Positions 55,045-64,000 of a stretch of DNA of 64,000 nucleotides are shown piece by piece (the stretch's first letter is position 1; each line of letters starts with the position of its first letter). The notes beneath the pieces are model-generated. The model made no database searches. It was given only the letters and a program-made list of their open reading frames with translations, and had not been told where the DNA came from. Position numbers and translations under genes: made by a program. Origin of the DNA: Jeongeupia chitinilytica (GTDB taxonomy: Bacteria > Pseudomonadota > Gammaproteobacteria > Burkholderiales > Chitinibacteraceae); assembly GCF_014652315.1 (NCBI RefSeq), contig NZ_BMYO01000002.1:310001-374000 (forward strand), in the 5' to 3' direction.

Positions 55045-55920
55045 TTACAGCACGCCAGCGGCTTGCATGGCCTGGCGGACGGCAGTATGGGCGCCGTCGG
55101 ACAAGCGGGTCAACGGCAGGCGGATGCCGGACGGGATCAGCCCCATCTGTTCGAGCGCCCATTTCACCGGAATCGGATTGGCTTCGACGAACAGGTGCTT
55201 GTGCAGACCCTGGAGCTGATCGTTAAGTTCACGCGCGCTGGCGATATCGCCCGCCAGTGCGGCCTTGCACATCCGTGCCATCAGGCGCGGTGCGACGTTG
55301 GCGGTCACCGAAATCACACCGTGGCCGCCCTGGAGGATGAAGGCCATCGTCGAGGCATCGTCGCCGCTCAGCAGGGTAAAGCCTTTGGGCGCCAGCTTGG
55401 TCAGTTCGGCTGCACGTTCAAGGTTGGCGGTTGCGTCCTTGATCCCGACGATGCCGGCCACTTCGGACAGGCGCAGCGCGGTGTCGTTCGAGAGGTCGGA
55501 AATGGTCCGGCCGGGCACGTTGTACAGCAGGGTGGGCAGGCCGCTTTCTTCGGCGATGGCGCGGAAGTGCAGGTACATGCCTTGTTGGGTCGGCTTGTTG
55601 TAGTAGGGCACGACCGACAGGCCGTAATCGGCACCGACGGCGAGGGCGCGTTTGGACAGATGGATGGCTTCGCGGGTCGAGTTGGCTCCGGTACCGGCCA
55701 CGACCGGAACGCGTCCGGCGGCCTGCTCGACGACGACACGGATGATTTCGATATGCTCTTCGACGTCGACGGTCGGCGATTCGCCGGTCGTGCCGACGGC
55801 GACGAGGCCGTTGGTGCCTTCGGCAATGTGCCAGTCGACGAGCTTGCGCAAGCTCGCAAAATCAAGGCTGCCGTCTTCAAACATCGGGGTGGCCAGTGCC
55901 ACCAAACTACCTGTCAACAT
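55045..55920 (-). CDS. dapA: 4-Hydroxy-tetrahydrodipicolinate synthase
   Basis: 291 residues, TIM barrel. NGLVAVGTTGESPTVDVEEH, VVPYYNKPTQQGMYLHF and GIKDATANLERA (Schiff-base lysine) are diagnostic. It starts the lysine/diaminopimelate branch from aspartate semialdehyde and pyruvate. Confidence 0.97.
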   Translation of the reverse strand: MLTGSLVALATPMFEDGSLDFASLRKLVDWHIAEGTNGLVAVGTTGESPTVDVEEHIEIIRVVVEQAAGRVPVVAGTGANSTREAIHLSKRALAVGADYGLSVVPYYNKPTQQGMYLHFRAIAEESGLPTLLYNVPGRTISDLSNDTALRLSEVAGIVGIKDATANLERAAELTKLAPKGFTLLSGDDASTMAFILQGGHGVISVTANVAPRLMARMCKAALAGDIASARELNDQLQGLHKHLFVEANPIPVKWALEQMGLIPSGIRLPLTRLSDGAHTAVRQAMQAAGVL

Positions 55921-56001
55921 GCCCGCGTACCCGCTCTGGTCATTAAACGATCAGCCGGCATTCTAACCCGCTGCCGGCTCGGGCGGAAACCCGCTTGGGC
56001 C

Positions 56002-59000
56002 TCAAACATCGCGCTTGCCGAAGCGCCGGAGCAGCCATGCGCCGAGGTCGTCGAGCCAGGTGAAGACCACCGGGACGACAACCAGCGTCAGCAAGGTCGA
56101 GGTGATGACGCCACCGATGATGGCATGCGCCATCGGCGCACGCTGCTCCGAGCCTTCACCCAGTGCAAACGCCAAAGGCAGCATGCCGACGACCATGGCC
56201 GCCGTGGTCATCAGGATCGGCCGAAGACGGACCCGCCCGGCTTCGGCAATCGCGTCGATCCGGTTCATGCCTTCGCGGCGCAGGTGGTTGACGAAGTCGA
56301 CCAGCAGGATCGCATTCTTGGTCACCAGCCCCATCAGCATGATTACGCCGATGATCGAGAAAATGTTCAGCGTACTGCGCCACAGCAGCAGCGCCAGCAG
56401 CACACCGACCAGCGACAGCGGCAGTGACGTCATGATCGCGAAGGGCTGGAGGAAATGACCGAACTGCGACGCCAGAATCATGTAGATGAAGATCACGCCG
56501 AGCAGCAGCGCAGCCAGCGCGTAGCCGGCCGATTCCTTCATGCTCTTGGTATCGCCGCCGGCGACGAAACGGTAACCCGGCGGCAGCTTGAATTCGGCCT
56601 GCAGTTTGTCGATGTCGCGCTGGACCTCGCCGGTGGTCCGGCCGGTCACGTTGGCGGTGATGTTCGACTCGCGGAACAGGTTTCGGCGGTTGATCTGCAC
56701 CGGGCTCTCCGATGACCGGACCGTGGCGATCTCTGTCAGCGGGACCAGCACCGGCAGGCCGGCACCGTCGCGCAGCGAACTGGTGAAGTACACGCCTTCG
56801 AGGCTGGCGCGGTTGGCGCGTGCCTCGGCGGCCAGCCGGACGTTGACGTCGTAGCTTTCACCGTCCGGCGCCAGCCATGTGCCGCTTTCCTCGCCGGCAA
56901 CCAGCGGTCGCAGGGCGTTGCCGATCTGGCTCAGGTCGAGGCCGAGGCTGGCTGCGCGGTCGCGGTTGATGTCGACATCGAGCGCCGGCCGGGCGGCTTT
57001 CATGCTCGACTCGACGTCGACGAGGCCGGGAATCTTGCCAAGCCGGGCGGTGAAGTCGCGGCTCAGTTCGCCCAGCCGGGTCAGGTCGGTGCCCTGCAGC
57101 GAGATCTGGATCGCCTTGCCTTCCGGGCCGCCACCGCCCAACGGCATCAGCGAGCGGATCGATACGCCGGCGATCGACGCGATCCGGGTGCGGAACGCGG
57201 CAATCAGTTCGTTCTGGCTGCGCTGGCGATCCTTTTTCGGCGTCAGCATGATCACCATGCGCGCGCTGTTCTTGCCCTGCGCACCGCCGGTATTGATCGC
57301 CGTATAGGTCTCGCGCACTTCCGGAAATGCTTTCAGCGCCGCTTCGACCTGGCGGGTTTTGGCCGCCGTGTAGTCGAGCGACGAGCCGACCGGTGTTTCG
57401 AACTGCAGCGACACCTTGGACAGGTCGGGCTTCGGGACGAATTCGGCGCCGATGAAGCGGGCCAGCATGAAGGCCGCGACCAGACTGGCCACCGCCAGGC
57501 CGATCACGGCCATCCGGTGCGCCAGACTCCAGCGGATCAGCGCGCTGTAGCGTGTTGCCAGCCAGTCCATACCGTTCTCGAAGGCGTCGAGCACGCGTCC
57601 GAGCGGGCGTTTTCCGCCATGGACGTGCGGATCGGACCAGATCGACGACAGCATTGGATCGAGCGTGAACGAGACGAACATCGAGATCAGCACCGCCGCG
57701 CACACGGTCAGGCCGAACTGGTGGAAGAACTTGCCGATGATGCCGCCCATGAAACCGACCGGCAGGAACACCGCGACGATGGTCGACGTGGTCGCCAGCA
57801 CGGCGAGACCGATTTCGCGGGTGCCGTCGATGGCCGCGTTGTAGTGGTCCTTGCCGAGTGCGGCATGGCGGACGATGTTTTCGCGCACGACGATCGCGTC
57901 GTCGATCAGCAGTCCGATGCACAGCGACAGTGCCATCATCGTCATGACGTTGATCGTGAATCCGGCGATGTACAGGGCGAAAAAGGTGCCGATCAGTGCC
58001 ACAGGCAGCGTCAGCCCGGTGATCACCGTGCTGCGCCACGAGCCGAGGAAGACGAAGACGATGGCGATCGTCAGCAGGGCACCTTCGATCATCGTCGTCT
58101 TGACGTCGGCAAGCGATGCGCGGATGCCTTCGGCGTTGTCGCTCAGGACCGACAGTTTGATGCCTTCACCGGCGTACTCTTTGTTGAGCCGGTCCATCTC
58201 GGCGCGGATCCGGTCGCTGACCTCGACGGTATTGGCGCCGTTGATCTTCTTGATGTCGATGGAAATGGCACGCTGACCATTGACCAGCGCCAGGCTCTCT
58301 TCCTCGGCCTGGCCGTCGCGCACCGTGGCGATGTCGCCGAGGTAGGCGGGGGCACCGTTGCGCCAGGCGACGATGACCTTGGCAAAGTCGGACGGCGTTT
58401 TCAGGCGCCCCTTGATCTGGACGACCTCTTCGCGGCCGCGCGCCTGGATCGTTCCGACCGGCACTTCGGCATTCTGCGCCCGCAGTGCGGCCATCACGTC
58501 GTTGACGCCGATTTTCAGCTCGGCGAGTTTTTCCGGCCGCAGCACGACTTCGATCTGGCGGGTAATTGCACCGACAAGCTCGGCCTGACCGACGCCCTGG
58601 ATGGTTTCGAAGCGTTTCTTGAAAACCTGCTCGGCCCGGCTGGTCAGCTCGCGCGGGCTGAGCCGGTCCGAGCGCAGCACCAGCGAGGCGATCGGCAGGT
58701 CGTCCGGACTGTAGCGGCTGATCGTCGGCGTCTTGACCTCGTCGCGAAAACCCGGTGTGACCGCCGCGACTTTTTCGCGAACGTCCTGCACCGCGATTTC
58801 CGGCTCGACCGACAGGTCGAACTGCGCGACAACGACCGACAGCCCCTGATACGAGAACGAAAACAGCTCGTCGAGCCCGTTGACGGTGTTGAGCGATTCC
58901 TCGATTTTCTTGGTGACGTCGGATTCGACGATCTCCGGCGACGCGCCGGGATAGGACGTACTGACAACGACGACCGGAAACTTGACGTCCGGCAGCTCCT

Positions 59001-59103
59001 CGACCGGCAGGCGCTTGATCGAGAACAGCCCCAGTACCAGCAGCGACAGCATCATCATCGTCGCAAATACGGGGTTCTGGATGCTGACACGGGTGAACCA
59101 CAT
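56002..59103 (-). CDS. RND efflux pump inner-membrane transporter (AcrB/HAE1 type)
   Basis: 1033 residues, full length. FTRVSIQNPVFATMMMLSLL is helix 1; GLLIDDAIVVRENIVRH carries the paired aspartates of the proton relay in TM4; ALLLGVIFIYMILASQFGHF and AILLVDFVNHLRREGMNRID belong to the second half. The periplasmic region has FRESNITANVTGRTTGEVQR. It should export hydrophobic or amphiphilic drugs by proton antiport. The adaptor gene lies upstream; no outer-membrane channel gene is present. Confidence 0.95.
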   Translation of the reverse strand: MWFTRVSIQNPVFATMMMLSLLVLGLFSIKRLPVEELPDVKFPVVVVSTSYPGASPEIVESDVTKKIEESLNTVNGLDELFSFSYQGLSVVVAQFDLSVEPEIAVQDVREKVAAVTPGFRDEVKTPTISRYSPDDLPIASLVLRSDRLSPRELTSRAEQVFKKRFETIQGVGQAELVGAITRQIEVVLRPEKLAELKIGVNDVMAALRAQNAEVPVGTIQARGREEVVQIKGRLKTPSDFAKVIVAWRNGAPAYLGDIATVRDGQAEEESLALVNGQRAISIDIKKINGANTVEVSDRIRAEMDRLNKEYAGEGIKLSVLSDNAEGIRASLADVKTTMIEGALLTIAIVFVFLGSWRSTVITGLTLPVALIGTFFALYIAGFTINVMTMMALSLCIGLLIDDAIVVRENIVRHAALGKDHYNAAIDGTREIGLAVLATTSTIVAVFLPVGFMGGIIGKFFHQFGLTVCAAVLISMFVSFTLDPMLSSIWSDPHVHGGKRPLGRVLDAFENGMDWLATRYSALIRWSLAHRMAVIGLAVASLVAAFMLARFIGAEFVPKPDLSKVSLQFETPVGSSLDYTAAKTRQVEAALKAFPEVRETYTAINTGGAQGKNSARMVIMLTPKKDRQRSQNELIAAFRTRIASIAGVSIRSLMPLGGGGPEGKAIQISLQGTDLTRLGELSRDFTARLGKIPGLVDVESSMKAARPALDVDINRDRAASLGLDLSQIGNALRPLVAGEESGTWLAPDGESYDVNVRLAAEARANRASLEGVYFTSSLRDGAGLPVLVPLTEIATVRSSESPVQINRRNLFRESNITANVTGRTTGEVQRDIDKLQAEFKLPPGYRFVAGGDTKSMKESAGYALAALLLGVIFIYMILASQFGHFLQPFAIMTSLPLSLVGVLLALLLWRSTLNIFSIIGVIMLMGLVTKNAILLVDFVNHLRREGMNRIDAIAEAGRVRLRPILMTTAAMVVGMLPLAFALGEGSEQRAPMAHAIIGGVITSTLLTLVVVPVVFTWLDDLGAWLLRRFGKRDV

Positions 59104-59154
59104 CGATGGGCTCCTGGCCGGATCGCCGGTGCGGGCGACAGGCGGACTGTGTAT

Positions 59155-60282
59155 TTAGCGGCCGGATTGCGCAGGCGCGGCGGGCAGCTTCACGAGGGTG
59201 CCGGCGGCAAGCTGGACGTTGCCGGCGAGGACGATAGCATCGGGTTTGAGCCCGCTGGCGATTTCGACCCGTGATCGGCGCTCGTCACGGGCGCCGATAC
59301 TGACGGTATGGCGCACCAGTTTGCCGGCTTCGATCGCGAGTACGTACTGCTGGCCGTTCTCGTCGTGGACCGCCGGTAACGGCAGGTTCAGTACCGACGC
59401 GTGCGTGGCGACCTCGATGGCCCCCTGTGCAAACAGTCCGCTGCGCAAGGCGTCGTCCTGCCGGTCGATGCGGATGTAGACCGGCACGGCCTTGGACGCA
59501 TCGTTGACGCTGGGATTGATGCGGGCGATATGCCCGGTGTACTGGTTCGGGAAGCCGTCGATGCCAAAGTGGACGACTTGCTCGGGGGCGATTTCACCGA
59601 TACGCCGGGCAGGCACATTGGCGACCAGCTCCAGACTGCCAAGGTCGACCACGGTCAAGAGCTTGCCGTTGATGCCGACGTGCTGGCCGGGATCGACGAA
59701 GCGTTCGGCGACGACGCCGTCGAACGGGGCACTGATCACCGCCTTGGCCAATGCCTGCTGTGCCAGACCCAGTTGGGCCTCCGCAGCGTGCGTATCGGCG
59801 ACGGCCGACTGCAACTGGTTCTGCGTGGTATCGAAGGCGTTTTTTGAAATGAAGTTCTGCTTGAGCAGGTCCTGATTGCGTTCACTCAGCTTCCGACTGT
59901 AGGCAAGCAGGTCGCGGCTCTTGGCAAGTTGGGCCTGCGCGACCGCCAGCTGGCGCGCCAGGTCCTCCGCGTTCAGCCGGGCCAGTACCTGGCCGCGACG
60001 GACACGCTGGCCCGGCCGGACGTCGACCGAGGCAACCTGGCCTTCGACCTGAGCGGTGATCGTCGTCTGCTGTTCGGCCTGCAGTGTGCCGGTGATCGCC
60101 AGCGTATGGGTGACGTCGCCGCGTTCGACACGCACGACATCCTCGGGCGCGAGTTCGATGGTCGCGGGCTTGGCATCCGGCGTGGCCGGCGGGGGTGCTT
60201 TGTGAGCGACGGCGGCAATCAGCACGCCAGCGGCAATGAAGGCCAGCACGGCGACCAACAGCGTGCGGGGACGCAGTTTCAT
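59155..60282 (-). CDS. RND efflux periplasmic adaptor (membrane fusion protein)
   Basis: 375 residues. An N-terminal membrane anchor (TLLVAVLAFIAAGVLIAAVA) is followed by a lipoyl half (ITAQVEGQVASVDVRPGQRV), an alpha-hairpin (about residues 105-175) and the second lipoyl half (AVISAPFDGVVAERFVDPGQ). It bridges the RND pump to an outer-membrane channel. It is 51 bp upstream of the pump gene, so the two form an operon. A palindrome lies about 60 bp before its start. Confidence 0.93.
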   Translation of the reverse strand: MKLRPRTLLVAVLAFIAAGVLIAAVAHKAPPPATPDAKPATIELAPEDVVRVERGDVTHTLAITGTLQAEQQTTITAQVEGQVASVDVRPGQRVRRGQVLARLNAEDLARQLAVAQAQLAKSRDLLAYSRKLSERNQDLLKQNFISKNAFDTTQNQLQSAVADTHAAEAQLGLAQQALAKAVISAPFDGVVAERFVDPGQHVGINGKLLTVVDLGSLELVANVPARRIGEIAPEQVVHFGIDGFPNQYTGHIARINPSVNDASKAVPVYIRIDRQDDALRSGLFAQGAIEVATHASVLNLPLPAVHDENGQQYVLAIEAGKLVRHTVSIGARDERRSRVEIASGLKPDAIVLAGNVQLAAGTLVKLPAAPAQSGR

Positions 60283-60343
60283 CGGCCTGAATCCTTGGGT
60301 GAGCAGGGGGTCCAGCGCCGCATTCTAATCGTACTGGGGGCGT

Positions 60344-60361
60344 GTGAACCAGACGGTTCAC
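60344..60361. promoter_or_regulatory. Perfect palindrome upstream of the efflux operon
   Basis: GTGAACCAGACGGTTCAC is a 7-4-7 perfect palindrome, 62-79 bp before the adaptor start. A minus-strand TAGAAT box (60322-60327) lies 16 bp downstream of it, so the palindrome would overlap the -35 region. This suits a TetR-type repressor site. It also lies 12 bp after the prpD stop, but no T-run follows, which argues against a terminator. Confidence 0.55.
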
Positions 60362-60373
60362 GGTGACAACAAT

Positions 60374-61786
60374 CTAGCCGATCGTCAGATCCACGATTTC
60401 CGAGGCGGCGATGTGGTCCTGGCTGGCGCCAAGGATGCGCTCGATCAACGCCTGCCGTCTCGACGCATCAAGGTGACGGCTGCTGTTCTCGACAAATTTC
60501 TCGATCAGGTGGGGGCGTGCCTCGTCTCGCCGCCGCCGGTGGCCGAGTGGCAGTTCGACCGTGGCAACAAGGTCGGGACTGCCGTCGTCGAAACGGACGC
60601 GGATGCCGTTGGCGATGCTGCGGCGCTGCGGGTCGAGATAGTCGCGACTCCATTGCGGATTCTCGGCGACCGACATTCGCGCACGCAGCCGTTCGATGCG
60701 CGGGTCGCCGCCGACATCATCTTCGTAGTCGGCCGCGGTCAGATCGCCGCGTAGCAGGGCGACCGCGGTCATGTACTGCAAACAGTGATCGCGTGCGGCA
60801 GGATTGGTCAGCGGCCCGTCGCGCGCAATGATGCGCAGCGCGGCTTCGGTTGTGGTGAGCTCGATGGCGGCGATGTTGCCAAAGCGCCCGACCAGTTGCG
60901 GGTGCAGCTGGATCGCCGCTTCGACGGCCGTCTGTCCATGGAACTCTGCAGGGTGGGCCACCTTGAACAGAATGTGTTCCATGACGTAGCTGGAGAGCGG
61001 TTGCGCCAGTGTGACCGTCTGTCCGCGAAAGGCCGCGTCCTGGAAGCCCCAGGTCGGGGTGGTGATCGATGTCGGGTAGCCGAGCTCTCCCTTGTGGGTC
61101 AACAGCGCCAGCCAGACCGCACGGCTCGCAGCATCGCCGGCGGCCCATGATTTGCGCGGGCCGGCGTTGGGTGCATGGCGGTAAACCCGCAGGGGCGTAC
61201 CGTCGAGCCAGGTGTGCGACAGCGCATTGATCACGTCGTCGCGACCGCCGCCGAGCAGGCGCATCGTCACGGCACTGCTGGCCACTTTGACCAGCAGGAC
61301 GTGATCGAGACCGACGCGGTTGAAGGCGTTGTCCAGCGCCAGCACGCCCTGGATTTCGTAGGCTTGCACCATGGCGTGCAACAGATTGCCGAGCGTGATC
61401 GTCCGGCCGTTGCGGCACTGCCAGTCGGCGATCGCCAGTAGCGCTCCGATGTTGTCGGACGGATGGGCCCATTCCGCGGCCAGCCAGGTGTCGTTGTAAT
61501 CGAGCCAGCGGATCAGTGTCGTCGCATCGAACGCGGCCTTGACCGGATCAAGTTGCTCGCCACTACCGATAACCCGTGCGCCTTTGGGGATGCGTGTTCC
61601 CGGCAGGACGGGACCGAGCAGGCGGGTGCAGGCCGGGTGGTCGAGTGCGGCGATGGCGCAGCCGATGCTGTCGAGCAGACTGAGCCTTGCCGTGTCGACG
61701 GCTTCGCCGCTCGGCGTGAATGGCTGGCAAACGTAGTCGGCAATGGTCTGCATGACCGCGTCGGCGTGGCAGGGGGACAGACTCAC
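60374..61786 (-). CDS. prpD: MmgE/PrpD family protein, probable 2-methylcitrate dehydratase
   Basis: 470 residues. LLDSIGCAIAALDHPACTRL, WLDYNDTWLAAEWAHPSDNI and MEHILFKVAHPAEFHGQTAV are PrpD features; the family dehydrates 2-methylcitrate in propionate breakdown. Its ATG overlaps the prpC stop (4 bp), so the two work together. prpB, acnD and prpR are not next to them. Confidence 0.9.
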   Translation of the reverse strand: MSLSPCHADAVMQTIADYVCQPFTPSGEAVDTARLSLLDSIGCAIAALDHPACTRLLGPVLPGTRIPKGARVIGSGEQLDPVKAAFDATTLIRWLDYNDTWLAAEWAHPSDNIGALLAIADWQCRNGRTITLGNLLHAMVQAYEIQGVLALDNAFNRVGLDHVLLVKVASSAVTMRLLGGGRDDVINALSHTWLDGTPLRVYRHAPNAGPRKSWAAGDAASRAVWLALLTHKGELGYPTSITTPTWGFQDAAFRGQTVTLAQPLSSYVMEHILFKVAHPAEFHGQTAVEAAIQLHPQLVGRFGNIAAIELTTTEAALRIIARDGPLTNPAARDHCLQYMTAVALLRGDLTAADYEDDVGGDPRIERLRARMSVAENPQWSRDYLDPQRRSIANGIRVRFDDGSPDLVATVELPLGHRRRRDEARPHLIEKFVENSSRHLDASRRQALIERILGASQDHIAASEIVDLTIG

Positions 61787-62934
61787 GCGCTTCGCTCCTC
61801 GATGGCGGGAACCCGACGCTCGTCCGGCCCGGTGTAGACGGCCGTCGGCCGGATGATCTTGCCGCTGCCGCGTTGTTCGATGGCGTGGGCTGCCCAGCCG
61901 GCGCAGCGGGCGATGACGAACAGTGGCGTGAACAGTTCGGTGGGAATCCCCAGCATGTGATAAGCCGGCGCCGCATACCAGTCCAGATTGGGAAAGAGCG
62001 CCTTGTCACGCTGCATGACGGATTCGATGCGTTCGGCAATGTCGAACAGGCGGGGATTGCCGCCACTCTGGCACAAACGCTGTGCGATCGATTTGATGAT
62101 CGGGCTGCGCGGATCGGCACGGGTGTAAACCGGATGGCCGAAGCCGATGACGACTTCATGCTGATTGAGCCGGTGGACGATATCCGTTTCGGCCTCGTCG
62201 GCCGTGTCGTAACGGGCAATGATGTCCATGGCGACTTCGTTGGCGCCACCGTGTTTGGGGCCCTTGAGTGCACCAATTCCGGCGCAGACGGCGCTGTAAA
62301 GGTCCGCGCCGGTGCTGGCGACGACGCGGTTGGCAAAGGTCGATGCGTTGAATTCGTGTTCGGCATACAGGATCAGCGACTGGTCCAGCGCCCGAATGTG
62401 CTCCGGTAGCGCGGGCTGACCGCGCAACAGATGCAGGAAGTGTGCCGCCACACTCGAAGCGTTGGTGGCCGTGTCGATCCGGCGACCATGGCGACTGAAG
62501 TGGTACCAGTAGAGCAATAGCGACGGCAGGGCCGAAAGCAGCCGGTCCGCGATGTCACGAGCCCCCGCGGTACCATGTTCGTCCTTTTCCGGCAGGACAC
62601 AACCCAAAGCCGATACGCCGCTGCGCAACGCATCCATCGGATGGGTGGCGGCCGGAATATGTTCCAGGGCCGTGATGACTTCGCGTGGCAGTCCTCGCGA
62701 TTCACCGAGTTGTTGCCGATACTGAGCCAGCGCCGCTTCGTCAGGCAGGCGTCCGTGGATCAGGAGATACGCTACCTCCTCGAAAGCGCAGCCTTGCGCC
62801 AACTCAAGGATCGGGTAACCCCTGTAGTGTAAGTTGTCACCATTCCGCCCCACGGTGCAAATGGCTGTCTCGCCAGCAATGATTCCGGAAAGCGAAACCG
62901 ACTTTTTCGGGGGAGGCGATGACGGGGCTTCCAT
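61783..62934 (-). CDS. prpC: 2-Methylcitrate synthase
   Basis: 383 residues, the short PrpC/bacterial type of citrate synthase. LSGIIAGETAICTVGRNGDN and LHYRGYPILELAQGCAFEEV are typical of PrpC rather than GltA. Catalytic residues lie in LKGPKHGGANE (His), GFGHPVYTRADPR (His) and NLDWYAAPAY (Asp). It condenses propionyl-CoA with oxaloacetate. It is the first gene of the prpC-prpD pair. Confidence 0.93.
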   Translation of the reverse strand: MEAPSSPPPKKSVSLSGIIAGETAICTVGRNGDNLHYRGYPILELAQGCAFEEVAYLLIHGRLPDEAALAQYRQQLGESRGLPREVITALEHIPAATHPMDALRSGVSALGCVLPEKDEHGTAGARDIADRLLSALPSLLLYWYHFSRHGRRIDTATNASSVAAHFLHLLRGQPALPEHIRALDQSLILYAEHEFNASTFANRVVASTGADLYSAVCAGIGALKGPKHGGANEVAMDIIARYDTADEAETDIVHRLNQHEVVIGFGHPVYTRADPRSPIIKSIAQRLCQSGGNPRLFDIAERIESVMQRDKALFPNLDWYAAPAYHMLGIPTELFTPLFVIARCAGWAAHAIEQRGSGKIIRPTAVYTGPDERRVPAIEERSA

Positions 62935-63315
62935 GGCGTATCTCCAGTCAGCGTGGCGGTTGTCTGGCGGTATGGCTGACGCTGCGGCTGGATTTCGCCC
63001 GTGTATTCATCAGGATAAGTGATTTCCCTTGCTGAATGACGTGGGATGGATTGCCAGAGTCCGGTTACAAGTGGAAAAATCAGCCGCGCCATGCCGGAAG
63101 TACTAATTTATTTACGTTAGTCTTTGGTTCAAATGTCATTTTATTTGACATGAAGTCAGACAAGAGGCGGAATGTGCAAGGCAAGCGGGCGGCAAAAAGC
63201 CCGGGTAGGTAGTAGTCACTATCGGTGACGCCGTTTCCATCAGGAAGCGGCTCGTCAGGTGGAGGCGGGGTCACTCGGTGGCGTCCTGCTGTGAACGCGA
63301 TAAAGGGGGTAGGGT
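62935..63315. other. Divergent intergenic region prpC/nagE (381 bp)
   Basis: No gene is convincing here. The middle is AT-rich (about 63100-63155) and contains an inverted repeat ATGTCA-N7-TGACAT at 63133-63151, a plausible regulator site. The stretch nearer nagE is GC-rich. Promoters for both divergent genes should lie here, but I could not place them reliably. Confidence 0.5.
63133..63151. promoter_or_regulatory. Inverted repeat, possible regulator-binding site
   Basis: ATGTCATTTTATTTGACAT has perfect 6-bp arms around a 7-bp AT spacer. It lies about 165-183 bp before nagE and 200 bp before prpC. It could bind a GntR/LacI-type GlcNAc regulator or a propionate regulator. No regulator gene is visible to decide. 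Confidence 0.4.
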
Positions 63316-64000
63316 GTGAACGTTCTAGGGTATTTACAGAAAATCGGCCGCGCGCTGATGGTGCCGGTGGCAACGCTGCCGGCCGCCGCGATCCTGATGG
63401 GTATCGGTTATTGGATCGACCCGACGGGTTGGGGCGGCAACAGTGCGGTTGCCGCCTTCCTGATTACGGCAGGCGCCGCGATCATCGACAACATGCCGAT
63501 CCTGTTTGCGGTTGGTGTGGCCTACGGTATGTCCAAGGACAAGGACGGTGCTGCGGCGCTGGCCGGCCTGGTTGGCTTCTATGTGCTGACCAAGCTGTGT
63601 TCTCCGGGCGCGGTTGCAATGATACAGGGGATCGATCCCAAGGCCGTTCCGGCTGCCTTCGGCAAGATCAACAACCAGTTCGTCGGTATTCTGACCGGTG
63701 TGATCACCGCCGAGCTCTACAACCGCTTCAGCCATGTCGAACTGCACAAGGCGCTGGCGTTCTTCAGCGGCAAGCGTCTGGTTCCGATCGTCACCTCGTT
63801 CGTGATGATTTTCGTTGCCTTTGCAATGATGATCATCTGGCCGGTGATCTACAACGGCCTCGTCCACTTCGGTGAAACGATCCAGGGCATGGGCAGTGCC
63901 GGTGCCGGTATCTACGCGTTCTTCAACCGCCTGCTGATTCCGGTCGGTCTGCACCACGCACTGAACTCGGTGTTCTGGTTCGACGTCGCCGGCATCAACG
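63316..64000 (+). CDS. nagE: PTS N-acetylglucosamine-type transporter, EIIC part (truncated by window edge)
   Basis: The frame opens at a GTG and runs to the window edge (228 codons). MNVLGYLQKIGRALMVPVAT, then IIDNMPILFAVGVAYGMSKD, VELHKALAFFSGKRLVPIVT and LLIPVGLHHALNSVFWFDVA are motifs of the glucose-family EIIC membrane domain, and the last is characteristic of NagE. It imports and phosphorylates N-acetylglucosamine. AAAGGGGGTAGGGT lies just before the start. EIIB and EIIA parts would lie beyond the edge. Confidence 0.9.
   Translation, partial: MNVLGYLQKIGRALMVPVATLPAAAILMGIGYWIDPTGWGGNSAVAAFLITAGAAIIDNMPILFAVGVAYGMSKDKDGAAALAGLVGFYVLTKLCSPGAVAMIQGIDPKAVPAAFGKINNQFVGILTGVITAELYNRFSHVELHKALAFFSGKRLVPIVTSFVMIFVAFAMMIIWPVIYNGLVHFGETIQGMGSAGAGIYAFFNRLLIPVGLHHALNSVFWFDVAGIN

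Overview
The window reads as chromosomal DNA of a high-GC betaproteobacterium. The block rpoE-rseA-rseB-rseC-degP-lepA-lepB-DUF4845-rnc-era-recO-pdxJ, the block nrdR-ribD-ribE-ribBX-ribH-nusB-thiL-pgpA and the pair dapA-bamC are typical of that class. Gene content (an hmu/chu haem locus and a nagE-type PTS at the right edge) fits Neisseriales, perhaps a chitin-degrading genus of Chromobacteriaceae or Chitinibacteraceae. That placement is inference; there is no rRNA gene in the window to test it. I saw no tRNA, rRNA, insertion sequence, prophage or CRISPR array.

Layout. 1-8476: a divergent haem-iron locus. hemP-hmuR-hmuS-hmuT-hmuU-hmuV runs leftward (hmuV cut by the window edge) and hutW-hutX-chuY runs rightward, with two Fur-box-like sites between them. 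8501-11250: an orphan AAA ATPase and nadB. 11448-22270: the sigma-E envelope-stress operon running into translation, secretion, RNase III and pyridoxine genes. 22469-24564: two poorly known proteins. 24614-29595: a tight leftward cluster (esterase, mog, HAD phosphatase, yjgA) divergent from pmbA, a DNA glycosylase and ynfA. 29664-32453: a class 1A-type dihydroorotate dehydrogenase, and a MarR regulator divergent from an aminotransferase. 32473-36819: copper resistance (csoR, copZ, copA with a CsoR-like operator) and a YbaL-like antiporter. 36994-40658: a small unknown protein, then a COG0523 GTPase and a dihydroorotase paralogue behind twin palindromes (probable zinc-starvation operon), and a low-molecular-weight phosphatase. 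40743-41496: a yybP-ykoY manganese riboswitch in front of a UPF0016 Mn exporter. 41542-45622: purine uptake and salvage plus a CorA-like membrane protein. 45726-53725: glyA, nrdR, riboflavin genes, nusB, thiL, pgpA. 53816-55920: dapA-bamC. 56002-60282: an RND efflux pair. 60374-62934: prpC-prpD. 63316-64000: the start of a GlcNAc-type PTS permease.

Metal handling recurs: iron/haem with Fur-like sites, copper with a CsoR-like operator, probable zinc with twin palindromes, and manganese with a riboswitch. The most unusual signal is a roughly 116-bp intercistronic repeat found once inside the haem operon (hmuT/hmuU) and once inside the copper operon (copA/copZ), in the same orientation relative to transcription. 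Between the two copies a stem-loop keeps its pairing through compensatory base changes. I do not recognise this repeat.
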